Below are positions 1 to 7,967 of a DNA stretch of 19,544 nucleotides, piece after piece. The DNA is from Colwellia sp. (GTDB taxonomy: Bacteria > Pseudomonadota > Gammaproteobacteria > Enterobacterales > Alteromonadaceae). Every line of letters starts with the position of its first letter. Position 1 is the first letter of the stretch. A model generated the notes under the pieces. That model did no database searches, was not told the origin of the DNA, and worked only from the letters and a program-made list of their open reading frames with translations. The translations under genes and the position numbers were made by a program. The stretch lies in assembly GCA_003521815.1 (NCBI GenBank), contig DPHE01000095.1, positions 1 to 19,544 on the forward strand, written 5' to 3'.

Positions 1-2
1 CC

Positions 3-77
3 GAAAATACTCAGTTATGGCAAGCTATTATTCAACAGACTCAGGATAATCAGAATAAATACAGCCGTTCATGCTGA
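3..77 (+). CDS. Possible 3' end of a gene entering from the left (partial, unidentified)
   Basis: Frame 3 of the plus strand is open from the window edge to a TGA at 75-77. It encodes about 24 residues: a polar, Gln/Asn-rich stretch (reading ENTQLWQAIIQQ at its start) that could be the C-terminal helix of a protein. The stop codon falls inside the left arm of the inverted repeat at 74-132, as expected if that element lies at or just past the end of a gene. Frame 1 is also open to 187-189 but reads through the GC-rich repeat, so it is less convincing. Too little sequence is present to name a family, and it may be non-coding. Confidence 0.25.
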   Translation, partial: ENTQLWQAIIQQTQDNQNKYSRSC

Positions 78-132
78 GCTTGCCGAAGAGTCTAAGTACG
101 ACAAGCTTCCTTCGACTCTTCGGCAAGCTCAG
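74..132. repeat. Inverted repeat with 19-bp perfect arms (REP-like or terminator-like)
   Basis: The arms CTGAGCTTGCCGAAGAGTC (74-92) and its exact reverse complement (114-132) flank a 21-base loop. The loop itself contains the related words ACAAGCTTCC and TTCGAC. The base composition is clearly richer in G and C than the surrounding AT-rich DNA. The GC-rich tract continues to about 180 and ends in a second dyad, ATTCGAC-CA-GTCGAAT (171-186). Words of the type 'gag-ctt-g(c/t)cgaa' are typical of REP/RAYT-like palindromes dispersed in many proteobacteria. That assignment is inference from composition and shape. It lies downstream of thiI and after a possible plus-strand gene end, so it could also stop transcription. 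Confidence 0.75.
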
Positions 133-192
133 AGTTCAGGACCAACAGAAGGGAGGGATGAGCGGAGGTCATTCGACCAGTCGAATTAATAA

Positions 193-1647
193 TTAAGGAC
201 GATACACTTTTACGTTTTTGAAGCCATTATCAAGTAAATACAATGCTTGTAGTTTACTCATCACACCATGATCACAATAAAGTAAGTAATCTTTAGTCAC
301 ATCGAGATCACCAAACTGGGTAGCAAGTTTATAAAATGGGATGTGCTTAACTTCAACGCCATCAAGTTCAAGCGGTTTTTCATCTGTTTCATCAGGGGAA
401 CGTATATCAAGAACAATCGCGTTATCACTGATGTTTTCCACTAAATCTACCGCATGAATTTCTTCTTCACTCTCTTTACCAATATCACGAATATCATAAA
501 CGCGAGTCTCACTCACCACTTTGTCTAAAATATCAAAATTAAAATTACCTTCCTCTTCTTCAACTTTAGAGAGTACCGCTTTTACGGTTGGTTTTTTAGA
601 AATAACACCACAATATTCTGGAATAGTTTTGGAGAATTCTTCTGTACCAATACTACGCGCGATATCAATAATATCTTGTTTATCGTAAGCCGCTAATGGG
701 CGTAATATTAAGGTATCTGTTACTTGGTTTATAACATTTAAGTTAGTTAAGGTTTGACTCGACACTTGGCCTAAACTTTCACCCGTAACCAATGCTTGAA
801 TTTTACCTCGTTCGGCAATTTTTGTTGCGGCACGAATCATCATTCGCTTTAGCACAACACCCATCTGACTATTTTCAACATTATCTAAGATCTCACCCAC
901 AACTGGCTCAAAGTCTACCGCAAAGAATCTTACTTTATGAGAAGCGCCAAACTTGTTCCACAAATAATAACTGATTTGCTTAACACCCACTTCATGAGCA
1001 GAGCCACCTAAATTAAAGAAGCAATAGTGTGTACGTGCACCTTTTTTGATCATTTGGTAACTTGAAACACCAGAGTCAAAACCACCCGACATAAGCGATA
1101 ACACGTCTTCTTGAGTTGCAATTGGGAAGCCACCAAGACCTTGATGACGTTGCGTAACAATAAATAAATCTTTGTTTTTTATTTCAAGACGTATCGTAAC
1201 ATCAGGGTTTTTTAGTTTAACTTTAGCACTTTCTACTGATTGATTTAAACCACCACCGACATATTGCTCTACTTTCAGAGAATTAAAATCATGATTTCCT
1301 GTACGTTTGGCTCGCACACAAAATGTTTTATTTTCAATCGTTTCAGCATGAACAGCTAATGTTTTTTCATAAATATCATGTACATCAACAAATTCAGTTT
1401 GTTGTACTTCTAAAAAAATCGGCACACCAGGAATACACTTAAGGGCGTCAATTAAACGTTCGCGATTCTCAGGAGAGTTATCTTTAGTGTTAACTTCAAT
1501 ATTGTCCCAGTTCATACGTGTAGTAACTTGCTCATCAATACGACGTAAAACATTTTTAACGTTTGACTCTAATATTTTAGTGAAACGTTTACGAACTGGG
1601 CGAGATTTTATGGTGATTTCAGCTTGAAGCTTAACGATAAATTTCAT
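193..1647 (-). CDS. thiI: tRNA 4-thiouridine sulfurtransferase / thiazole synthesis sulfur carrier ThiI
   Basis: ThiI adenylates uridine 8 of tRNA and donates persulfide sulfur to make 4-thiouridine. In enterobacteria its rhodanese domain also relays sulfur to ThiS for the thiamine thiazole ring. The 484-residue product (E. coli has 482) aligns along its whole length with E. coli ThiI as I recall it. It has an N-terminal ferredoxin-like and THUMP region, the PP-loop SGGFDSG near residue 190, the conserved PEYCGVISK cysteine, and a C-terminal rhodanese domain whose active-site Cys458 lies in LLYCDHGVMS. I chose the ATG at 1647 (MKFIVKL), which matches the family start. An in-frame TTG at 1653 would add two residues and has an AGG at better spacing, so it cannot be excluded. 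It is divergent from xseB, an arrangement shared with E. coli. Confidence 0.97.
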   Translation of the reverse strand: MKFIVKLQAEITIKSRPVRKRFTKILESNVKNVLRRIDEQVTTRMNWDNIEVNTKDNSPENRERLIDALKCIPGVPIFLEVQQTEFVDVHDIYEKTLAVHAETIENKTFCVRAKRTGNHDFNSLKVEQYVGGGLNQSVESAKVKLKNPDVTIRLEIKNKDLFIVTQRHQGLGGFPIATQEDVLSLMSGGFDSGVSSYQMIKKGARTHYCFFNLGGSAHEVGVKQISYYLWNKFGASHKVRFFAVDFEPVVGEILDNVENSQMGVVLKRMMIRAATKIAERGKIQALVTGESLGQVSSQTLTNLNVINQVTDTLILRPLAAYDKQDIIDIARSIGTEEFSKTIPEYCGVISKKPTVKAVLSKVEEEEGNFNFDILDKVVSETRVYDIRDIGKESEEEIHAVDLVENISDNAIVLDIRSPDETDEKPLELDGVEVKHIPFYKLATQFGDLDVTKDYLLYCDHGVMSKLQALYLLDNGFKNVKVYRP

Positions 1648-1959
1648 CGACAAGTGACCTAAATAATAACAGTAAATAATTTGTGCGCATTATATACTCA
1701 AACGTTATCAATATATATACCTAAGCCACTTCAAGATATGAGTTTCAACAAACATTATTATATAGCCAGCACTAGCATGACTTTTTGTACATAATATTCT
1801 CTAATGGTTATCATAATAATACTTAATAAATATTATTAGCAAAAGGTCAATGACTTAGCATTATCACAAGATATTTAACTAAAGGTTTATTTGACCCAAG
1901 CTCCTAGCTAAGGTAAGTTTGCGCCTAGACTTTATCAGCAGCCAGATCAGGTAAAAATA
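1648..1959. promoter_or_regulatory. Divergent intergenic region between thiI and xseB
   Basis: No gene is visible in these 312 AT-rich bases. For thiI (minus strand), a perfect TATAAT lies at 1694-1689, about 40 bases before the start codon. No good -35 element sits at the usual spacing, so the promoter call is tentative. For xseB (plus strand), TTGACC at 1891-1896 is followed after 17 bases by TAAGTT (1914-1919), a weak -10. I looked for the conserved words of a TPP riboswitch, which would suit thiamine-linked genes, and did not find them. An A/T-rich stretch around 1800-1850 has no clear dyad. Confidence 0.4.
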
Positions 1960-2226
1960 ATGGCAAAGAAAAAACTAGAAAACCTTACTTTTGAAGAGTC
2001 TTTAAGTGAATTAGACTCTATAGTACATAATTTAGAGCAGGGTGAATTAAGCTTAGAAGAATCGATGATATTATTTGAGAGAGGTTTAAGCCTAAGCCAA
2101 ATAAGTCAAAGTAAACTACGAGCAGCCGAACAAAAAGTAAACATTTTACTGGAAAAAAATGGTGAACATCAATTATCCAATTTTGACTTACACTCAGAAG
2201 ACAATTTATTAGGTGAGCATTTGTGA
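1960..2226 (+). CDS. xseB: Exodeoxyribonuclease VII small subunit
   Basis: XseB is the small helical subunit of exonuclease VII. Several copies wrap the XseA large subunit to form the enzyme that degrades single-stranded DNA in both directions during repair. The 88-residue product is close to the usual 70-90. It carries the family core: FEESLSELDSIVHNLEQGE, then LSLEESMILFERG and LRAAEQKVNILL. It is mostly predicted coiled helix. The ATG is preceded by AGG at 8 bases. The stop codon overlaps the GTG start of ispA by 4 bases (GTGA), so translation of the two is probably coupled. The xseB-ispA-dxs order next to thiI is the same as in E. coli. xseA is not in the window, as is usual. Confidence 0.96.
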   Translation: MAKKKLENLTFEESLSELDSIVHNLEQGELSLEESMILFERGLSLSQISQSKLRAAEQKVNILLEKNGEHQLSNFDLHSEDNLLGEHL

Positions 2227-3113
2227 ACCAACTCTCCAATCATGATGTTTTTCAAAAACGTATTGATAATTTTCTAGCACAAAAGCTCGACAAATTACCC
2301 ATTAATGATGACAAACTCCATCAAGCTATGCGTTATGGTTTGTTAATTGGGGGGAAACGCATTCGTCCTTATTTAGCATACATTACGGGTGAGGCATTAG
2401 GCGCTAGCTTAGCAGATCTTGACGGTATTGCCGGTGCATTAGAATGCATACATGCTTATTCTTTATTACATGATGACTTACCGGCCATGGATGATGATGA
2501 TTTAAGGCGCGGGCAACCAACTTGTCATAAAGCTTTTGATGAAGCCACCGCAATTCTTGCCGGTGATAGCTTACAAACATTGGCATTTGATATATTAGCT
2601 AATCATAATTTTTCTAAAAAGATTCAACCCAAACAAATAAAATTAATACAAAAACTAGTCTCCGCATCAGGTTATCAGGGGATGTGTGGTGGTCAAGCAC
2701 TTGACTTAGCAGCAACCAACAAGCAGATTGATTTAGAAAAACTAGAAACATTACACTCATTAAAGACAGGTTCATTACTGGAAGCATCTGTTTTAATGAG
2801 TGCTGAATGCTCTACCCAAGTAACTGAAAAAGATAAAGAAGCATTAAAAAAGTATGCTCGATTAATTGGTTTAGCCTATCAGGTTCAAGATGATATTATC
2901 GACATAACATCAACTCAAGAGCAGTTAGGAAAGCCCTGTGGCTCAGACCTGGCGGCTCATAAGAGTACCTATCCAGCTCTACTCGGTTTGCAAGGCGCAC
3001 AACAAAAAGCTGAAAACTTATTTCAACAAGCACTTCAAGCTTTGGCTAGTTTGCCTTACAATACACAATCCTTAGCTGATTTTGCTACTTTTATTGTTAA
3101 ACGTAGCTATTAA
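2223..3113 (+). CDS. ispA: Farnesyl diphosphate synthase (geranyltranstransferase)
   Basis: IspA condenses dimethylallyl diphosphate with two isopentenyl diphosphates to give farnesyl diphosphate, precursor of quinone side chains and undecaprenyl phosphate. The 296-residue product has the family's basic substrate site (GGKRIRPYL). The first Asp-rich motif is DDLPAMDDDD, starting at residue 84, and the second is DDIID at 223-227. These bind the Mg2+-diphosphate. The start is GTG at 2223, inside the end of xseB, and is supported by a strong Shine-Dalgarno AGGTGAG at 2211-2217 five bases upstream. No ATG that keeps the conserved N-terminus is available. A 52-base gap without a terminator leads to dxs, so the three genes are probably one transcript. 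Confidence 0.96.
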   Translation: MNQLSNHDVFQKRIDNFLAQKLDKLPINDDKLHQAMRYGLLIGGKRIRPYLAYITGEALGASLADLDGIAGALECIHAYSLLHDDLPAMDDDDLRRGQPTCHKAFDEATAILAGDSLQTLAFDILANHNFSKKIQPKQIKLIQKLVSASGYQGMCGGQALDLAATNKQIDLEKLETLHSLKTGSLLEASVLMSAECSTQVTEKDKEALKKYARLIGLAYQVQDDIIDITSTQEQLGKPCGSDLAAHKSTYPALLGLQGAQQKAENLFQQALQALASLPYNTQSLADFATFIVKRSY

Positions 3114-3165
3114 CACGCAGCAGTTTACCCGTTAACGCTAATACAATAACAAATATAGAGCAACT

Positions 3166-5031
3166 ATGACCACAAACCTAGCTGATTACCCATTACTTGC
3201 TCAAATCAATTCTCCAAAAGATTTACGAAATATCTCCCAAGATAAATTATCGCGTATCAGCAATGAGCTACGTAACTACTTATTGAATTCGGTCAGTAAA
3301 AGTAGTGGCCATTTCGCTTCAGGGCTAGGCACAATTGAATTAACTGTTGCGCTACATTACGTATATAACACACCCTTTGACCACCTTATTTGGGATGTGG
3401 GACATCAAGCCTATCCTCATAAAATTTTAACTGGCAGAAGAGATCAACTACACACTATTAGGCAAAAAAATGGCTTACATCCTTTTCCTTGGCGAGAAGA
3501 GAGTGAGTACGATACGTTAAGCGTTGGTCATTCAAGTACGTCAATATCTGCTGCGTTAGGGTTAGCCGTCGCTGCTGAAAAAGAAGGACGAAACCGAAAA
3601 ACAGTCGCCGTTATTGGTGATGGCGCAATGACTGCTGGAATGGCATTTGAAGCACTAAACCATGCGGGCGATATTAAAAAAGATATGCTGGTTATCCTAA
3701 ACGATAATGAAATGTCAATTTCAGAAAATGTTGGCGCTTTAAATAATCATTTAGCAAAAATGTTATCAGGAAGTATATATACTGGTATTCGAGAGGGCGG
3801 TAAGCGCTTACTTAAAAAAATTCCACCAATAAAAGAGTTAGCCAGTCGGGCTGAAGAACACCTTAAAGGCATGGTTGTTCCGAGTACCTTCTTTGAAGAG
3901 CTAGGCTTTAATTATATTGGCCCAATTGATGGTCATGACGTGAATGGTTTAGTTGAAACCATCACAAATATGCGCAATCTTAAAGGTCCGCAGTTACTAC
4001 ATATTGTAACTAAAAAAGGTAAAGGTTATTACGCCGCAGAGCAAGATCCTATTAAATATCATGCGGTACCTAAATTTAACCCAAAAGATGCTCATTTACC
4101 TAAGGCGAAACCTACCTTACCCACCTACTCACAAATCTTTGGCGACTGGTTATGTAAAACAGCTGAAGTTGACCAGAAGTTAGTCGCTATAACACCTGCC
4201 ATGAGAGAAGGATCTGGTATGGTAGAGTTTAGCCAACGATTCCCCGATCAATATTACGATGTAGCAATTGCTGAGCAGCATGCTGTTACTTATGCTGCAG
4301 GACTTGCTATAGGTGGTCAAAAGCCTGTTGTTGCGATTTATTCTAGTTTCTTACAACGTGGGTACGATCAGTTAATTCATGATATAGCTATTCAGAATCT
4401 TCCTGTGATGTTTGCAGTAGACAGAGCGGGTATTGTTGGCGCTGATGGGGCCACTCATCAAGGTTCATTCGATTTAAGTTTTTTACGTTGTATTCCCAAC
4501 CTAGTGATTATGGCACCCGCTAATGAACGTGAATGTCAATTAATGCTAAATACGGGTCACCAACTCGAAACACCATCAGTCGTTCGCTACCCAAGGGGGA
4601 GCGGTACAGGAGATACACTTCCCAATGTTAATGAAACGATTGAAATTGGTAAAGGTTTAACCATTATTGAAGGTAAAAAAATTGCCTTATTAAGTTTTGG
4701 TACTATGTTAACCCAAGCAAAAATTGCCGCAGCAGCACTTAATGCAACCTTAGTAGATATGCGCTTTGTTAAGCCATTAGATTCTCAACTAATTGATGAG
4801 TTGGTTAACTCACATGAGTTAATCGTGACAATTGAAGATAATGCTATCGCTGGTGGTGCAGGCTCTGGTGTAAATGAATATATTCTGTCACAAGGAAAAG
4901 CGGTAAAAGTACTGAATATCGGAATTCCTGACCATTTTGTTAAACACGGAACTCAAGCTGAAGTTCATCAAGAGTTAGAATTAGATAGCCTGGGGATTAT
5001 AAACAAAGTTAATCGTTTTATTAGCCATTAA
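3166..5031 (+). CDS. dxs: 1-deoxy-D-xylulose-5-phosphate synthase
   Basis: Dxs is the thiamine-diphosphate enzyme that joins pyruvate and glyceraldehyde 3-phosphate to form DXP. This is the entry step of the MEP isoprenoid pathway and a precursor of thiamine and pyridoxal. The 621 residues match the usual length. Visible marks are the catalytic His49 in SGHFASG, the ThDP/Mg2+ motif GDGAMTAG from 151 with its trailing NDN, and a transketolase pyrimidine domain with catalytic Glu370 in AEQHAVTYAAG. DRAGIVGADGATHQG follows, then a C-terminal transketolase-like domain. The ATG at 3166 gives an N-terminus that places His49 exactly where it is in E. coli. The ribosome site (AGAG) is weak. It is the last gene of the xseB-ispA-dxs set and converges on nqrM. 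Confidence 0.98.
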   Translation: MTTNLADYPLLAQINSPKDLRNISQDKLSRISNELRNYLLNSVSKSSGHFASGLGTIELTVALHYVYNTPFDHLIWDVGHQAYPHKILTGRRDQLHTIRQKNGLHPFPWREESEYDTLSVGHSSTSISAALGLAVAAEKEGRNRKTVAVIGDGAMTAGMAFEALNHAGDIKKDMLVILNDNEMSISENVGALNNHLAKMLSGSIYTGIREGGKRLLKKIPPIKELASRAEEHLKGMVVPSTFFEELGFNYIGPIDGHDVNGLVETITNMRNLKGPQLLHIVTKKGKGYYAAEQDPIKYHAVPKFNPKDAHLPKAKPTLPTYSQIFGDWLCKTAEVDQKLVAITPAMREGSGMVEFSQRFPDQYYDVAIAEQHAVTYAAGLAIGGQKPVVAIYSSFLQRGYDQLIHDIAIQNLPVMFAVDRAGIVGADGATHQGSFDLSFLRCIPNLVIMAPANERECQLMLNTGHQLETPSVVRYPRGSGTGDTLPNVNETIEIGKGLTIIEGKKIALLSFGTMLTQAKIAAAALNATLVDMRFVKPLDSQLIDELVNSHELIVTIEDNAIAGGAGSGVNEYILSQGKAVKVLNIGIPDHFVKHGTQAEVHQELELDSLGIINKVNRFISH

Positions 5032-5048
5032 TAAAAGGCATACTTTTT

Positions 5049-5086
5049 ACTAGATATACTCTCACTCATTGTATTATTAATCTAGT
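5049..5086. terminator. Weak dyad between convergent dxs and nqrM
   Basis: ACTAGAT (5049-5055) and ATCTAGT (5080-5086) form 7-bp arms around a 24-base AT-rich loop in the 55-base gap between two convergent genes. On the plus strand it is followed by an interrupted T-rich tract. On the minus strand there is no T run. It is in the right place for a shared terminator but is weak by itself. Confidence 0.25.
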
Positions 5087-5317
5087 TTACAAGTTTTGTA
5101 CATCAATTCTATTTTTAAGATTATCTTCTAATGCGCTCTTACGCTCACGTGCTTGGCGTTTTTCGCATGGGTTATCACAGTTACATTCTTTATCAATGCC
5201 CACACTGGCTAAACCACCACAACTGCCCGCGAGGGTTTTGTTTTGAAAAATATAACCTACTGCCATAGCTGTTCCCACAGCAAGAAAAAGGACAAAGGTA
5301 ATTAAAAAAATCATCAT
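5087..5317 (-). CDS. nqrM: Na+-NQR maturation factor NqrM
   Basis: NqrM (formerly DUF539) is a small inner-membrane protein required for assembly of active Na+-NQR, thought to deliver iron for the Cys-ligated centre between NqrD and NqrE. The 76-residue product has one N-terminal transmembrane helix (about residues 3-23) followed by GYIFQNKTLAGSCGG. The four conserved cysteines are C33, C45, C47 and C51 (SCGG...CNCDNPC). A basic, polar tail follows. Two adjacent ATG codons (5317 and 5314) are possible starts; I took the first. The ribosome site is weak. It follows apbE on the same strand after 170 bases, the same order (nqrA-F, apbE, nqrM) that I recall from Vibrio cholerae. Confidence 0.93.
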   Translation of the reverse strand: MMIFLITFVLFLAVGTAMAVGYIFQNKTLAGSCGGLASVGIDKECNCDNPCEKRQARERKSALEDNLKNRIDVQNL

Positions 5318-5456
5318 AATGGTTGTATGCCTATCAATAATTTGTGAACTGCCGGACTACGCTACACCAAAACAGCTTGCTATAAAATGCTAAAGCATTG
5401 CTTCTCAAATATAGCCTTTAATTGGCTTCGAAACAAAAAACTCGCTATGTAAAACT

Positions 5457-6488
5457 TTACTTAAAATATTGCTTAAATTTTATCGTAAATTGTTCGCTAA
5501 AGCCATGCTCTGTTTTGGAAATAAACAACGCCGCTAGATCATTCTCTACCGCAAACTCCATGCCCTGCTCTGTACCCATGACCATTAAGGTCGTTGATAA
5601 GCCATCAGCAGTCATCGAAGACGGGTGAATAACGGTAACAGAGACTAGATTGTGATTTATTGGCCTACCTGTATCGGGATCAATAATATGAGAAAAACGT
5701 TGACCGTCTGTTTCAAAATAATTTCTATAATCACCTGAAGTAGCAACAGCATTATCTTTAGGAATAACAATTTGGTGTACAGCCCTTTGATCACCAGAAG
5801 GATCTAAAATAGGTTTTTCAATCGCAATAGCCCACAACTCACCCGTGCGTTTAAAGCCCTTTAAACGCATTTCTCCACCAATTTCCACTAAATAGTTAAC
5901 AATACCATTAGCTTCAATCAATTCAGCCACTACATCAACACCGTAGCCTTTAGCGGTAGTTGATAAATCAACATAAAGGTCGGGGATATCTTTTGCTAAT
6001 TGAGTGCCTACTAAATGCAGATTTTTCAAACCAACTCGCGCCAACGTACTCATTAATATACTGTCACTGGGCACCTTTTCTGGGCGCTGTTCAGGTCCAA
6101 AGCCCCAAAGGTTAACTAATGGGCCAACGGTTATATCTAACTTTCCATTGCTTAATTCACCTAAACGTATAGATTCTTTGAGCACACGAGCAAACCCGTC
6201 AGATATTTCAAAAAGTTCTCCTGACGTAGATTGATTAAAAAGCGATATTTCAGAGTTTGGAATATAAGTCGACATTTCTTGATTTACTTGCTTAAGCACT
6301 GCATCAATTTTGTCATGTAGCTTTAATTCAGTTACCTGCTCCTGTGTTGCAACAACTTTAATATTATAAGTCGTTCCCATCGTACGGCCTTGCAATAAAA
6401 TCTCATTCTTTGGAGAATTATTACTAGGGAAACAGGCTGTGATACTAATAGATAAAATCACTATTAGCATTAATTTGATTTTCTTCAT
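5457..6488 (-). CDS. apbE: FAD:protein FMN transferase (flavin transferase), lipoprotein
   Basis: ApbE cleaves FAD and attaches FMN through a phosphoester bond to a threonine of target proteins on the periplasmic face. Here the evident targets are NqrB and NqrC, encoded next door. From the ATG at 6488 the product is 343 residues, the usual size. It starts with a basic N-terminus, a hydrophobic stretch and a lipobox ISITAC, with Cys19 as the lipid anchor. The family signatures are RTMGTTYNIKV near residue 35, LSTTAKGYGVD, HIIDPDTGRPI and MTADGLSTTLMVMG, the last containing metal and FAD ligands. In-frame ATG (6494) and TTG (6500) codons would extend it slightly. I prefer 6488 because GGA lies 7 bases upstream and the signal peptide is then standard. 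A terminator and a long palindrome separate it from nqrF. Confidence 0.95.
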   Translation of the reverse strand: MKKIKLMLIVILSISITACFPSNNSPKNEILLQGRTMGTTYNIKVVATQEQVTELKLHDKIDAVLKQVNQEMSTYIPNSEISLFNQSTSGELFEISDGFARVLKESIRLGELSNGKLDITVGPLVNLWGFGPEQRPEKVPSDSILMSTLARVGLKNLHLVGTQLAKDIPDLYVDLSTTAKGYGVDVVAELIEANGIVNYLVEIGGEMRLKGFKRTGELWAIAIEKPILDPSGDQRAVHQIVIPKDNAVATSGDYRNYFETDGQRFSHIIDPDTGRPINHNLVSVTVIHPSSMTADGLSTTLMVMGTEQGMEFAVENDLAALFISKTEHGFSEQFTIKFKQYFK

Positions 6489-6502
6489 CTTCATTTCCAA
6501 AT

Positions 6503-6550
6503 TTATTATTTACATCAGAGTACTAATTAATACTTTGATGTAAATAATAA
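6503..6550. promoter_or_regulatory. 20-bp imperfect palindrome immediately upstream of apbE
   Basis: Bases 6503-6522 and 6531-6550 are reverse complements with one mismatch (19 of 20), around an 8-base AT spacer. The core reads TTTACATCAGAGTA / TACTTTGATGTAAA. It begins 15 bases before the chosen apbE start codon and covers the likely promoter or leader. Its right arm shares 6546-6550 with the left arm of the nqr terminator. As DNA it resembles an operator; as RNA it would be an AT-rich hairpin exclusive with the foot of the terminator stem. Confidence 0.65.
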
Positions 6551-6574
6551 AGACGACCGAAGTCGTCTTTATTT
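6546..6574 (-). terminator. Rho-independent terminator of the nqr operon
   Basis: AATAAAGACGAC (6546-6557), a CGAA loop and GTCGTCTTTATT (6562-6573) make a perfect 12-bp stem. Read on the minus strand, the direction of nqrA-F, the GC core is followed by the T-rich tract TTTATTATTT. It lies about 140 bases past the nqrF stop codon and before apbE. It is nearly symmetrical and could also work from the plus strand. Confidence 0.8.
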
Positions 6575-6599
6575 CAAATACTACTCATTGAGTAATTGT

Positions 6600-6710
6600 T
6601 TAATTTTAACGCTGAATATTGCCTTTAGTTCAAGAAGGCTGCGCGGAGTTGACGTTAGTCAATGAGCACAGCCGACGATGAAATCAAGTCAATAGGCAAG
6701 TTAAAATTAA
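6600..6710. repeat. Structured element (possible dispersed repeat) directly after nqrF
   Basis: Nested inverted repeats span this stretch. The outermost arms are TTAATTTTAAC (6600-6610) and its near complement up to 6710 (GTTAAAATTAA). Next are TTGCCT (6619-6624) with AGGCAA (6694-6699), then GGCTG (6637-6641) with CAGCC (6669-6673). The innermost arms are TTGAC (6649-6653) with GTCAA (6658-6662). The middle is richer in G and C than the flanks and has no coding sense. The whole would fold as one long interrupted hairpin in the nqr transcript. The shape and mixed composition suggest a dispersed intergenic repeat. Its presence elsewhere in the genome cannot be seen here. Confidence 0.55.
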
Positions 6711-6713
6711 CGA

Positions 6714-7937
6714 TTAACCGCCGAAATCATCCAACATAATATTCTCGTCTTCTACACCGAGATCTTTAAGCATATGAATAACTGCTGCATTCATCATTGG
6801 AGGACCACACATGTAGTATTCACAATCTTCTGGTGCTTCATGATCTTTCAAATATTCTTCAAAAAGAACATTATGAATAAAACCTGTCATGCCTTCCCAA
6901 TTATCTTCTGGTTGTGGATCAGATAACGCGACATGCCATAAGAAGTTATCATTTTCAGCAGCTAAGCCGTTATAATCATCTTCATAGAACATTTCACGTT
7001 TTGAACGAGCACCATACCAAAAACTCATCTTACGTTTAGATTTTAAACGTTTAAGTTGGTCAAAGATATGTGAACGCATTGGCGCCATACCTGCACCACC
7101 ACCGATAAAGACCATTTCATTGTCAGTTTCTTTAGCGAAGAACTCGCCAAATGGACCAGAAATAGTAACTTTGTCGCCAGGTTTAAGGCTAAAGATGAAA
7201 GATGACATTTTACCTGCAGGTAAATGTAAACGTCCTGGAGGCGGCGTAGCAATCCGCACATTCAGCATAATAATGCCTTCTTCTTCAGGATAGTTTGCCA
7301 TTGAATAAGCACGTAACGTTGGTTCATCAACTTTTGATTCTACATCAAAGAAGCCAAAATGATTCCAGTCACCTTTATACTGTTCATCAATATCAAAGTC
7401 TTTATATTTCACATGATGTGCAGGTGCTTCAATTTGAATATAACCACCTGCTTTAAACGGTACTGATTCGCCATTTGGAATTTGAAGTTTTAATTCTTTG
7501 ATGAAAGTCGCTTGGTTATCATTTGAGATAACTTCACATTCCCACTGTTGAACACCGAAGATTTCATCTTCTACTTCAATTTCCATGTCTTGCTTAACAG
7601 CAACTTGACAAGCTAAACGACAGCCTTCTTTAGCTTCACGCTTGGTAATATGACCTTCTTCAGTTGGCAGAATATCACCACCGCCTGAATGTACGTCTAC
7701 GCGACATTGGCCACATGTACCACCGCCGCCACAAGCTGAAGGAATAAATATACCTTGTTCAGCAAGAGCGCCTAATAATTTACCACCAGCGGCAGTAGTT
7801 ACTGCCTTTTCCGGATCACCATTTATGCTAATCGTAATGTCACCGCTTGATACTAACTTAGACTTAGCAAATAAAATTACTAATACTAAGGCAATAACTA
7901 TCGCTGTGAACATCGATACGCCGAGAATAATTTCCAT
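6714..7937 (-). CDS. nqrF: Na+-NQR subunit F (NADH dehydrogenase, FAD and 2Fe-2S)
   Basis: NqrF is the electron entry point of the pump. It oxidises cytoplasmic NADH with FAD and passes electrons to a [2Fe-2S] cluster. The 407-residue product (407 or 408 is usual) starts with one membrane helix (about 3-24). A plant-ferredoxin-like domain follows, with cluster ligands C69, C75, C78 and C110 (SACGGGGTCGQC, then CRLAC). The FAD domain has RAYSMANYPEE, and the NADH domain has GGGAGMAPMRS, WYGAR and a C-terminal YYMCGPPMM. The ATG is backed by AAGGAAAGG three bases upstream. It is last of the six nqr genes, 30 bases after nqrE, the largest gap within the operon. Confidence 0.98.
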   Translation of the reverse strand: MEIILGVSMFTAIVIALVLVILFAKSKLVSSGDITISINGDPEKAVTTAAGGKLLGALAEQGIFIPSACGGGGTCGQCRVDVHSGGGDILPTEEGHITKREAKEGCRLACQVAVKQDMEIEVEDEIFGVQQWECEVISNDNQATFIKELKLQIPNGESVPFKAGGYIQIEAPAHHVKYKDFDIDEQYKGDWNHFGFFDVESKVDEPTLRAYSMANYPEEEGIIMLNVRIATPPPGRLHLPAGKMSSFIFSLKPGDKVTISGPFGEFFAKETDNEMVFIGGGAGMAPMRSHIFDQLKRLKSKRKMSFWYGARSKREMFYEDDYNGLAAENDNFLWHVALSDPQPEDNWEGMTGFIHNVLFEEYLKDHEAPEDCEYYMCGPPMMNAAVIHMLKDLGVEDENIMLDDFGG

Positions 7938-7967
7938 CGACCTTTCCTTATATTTTTATCTAAATAG

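Noticed and set aside
1800..1850. Fur-box-like A/T-rich text near the xseB promoter
   Set aside because: Only scattered TTATCAT/ATAAT words occur. They do not form the 19-bp hexamer array expected of a Fur site and are common by chance in DNA this AT-rich.
1654..1959. Possible TPP riboswitch between thiI and xseB
   Set aside because: ThiI and Dxs touch thiamine metabolism, so I looked for the conserved CTGAGA-type core and paired arms on both strands. They are absent.
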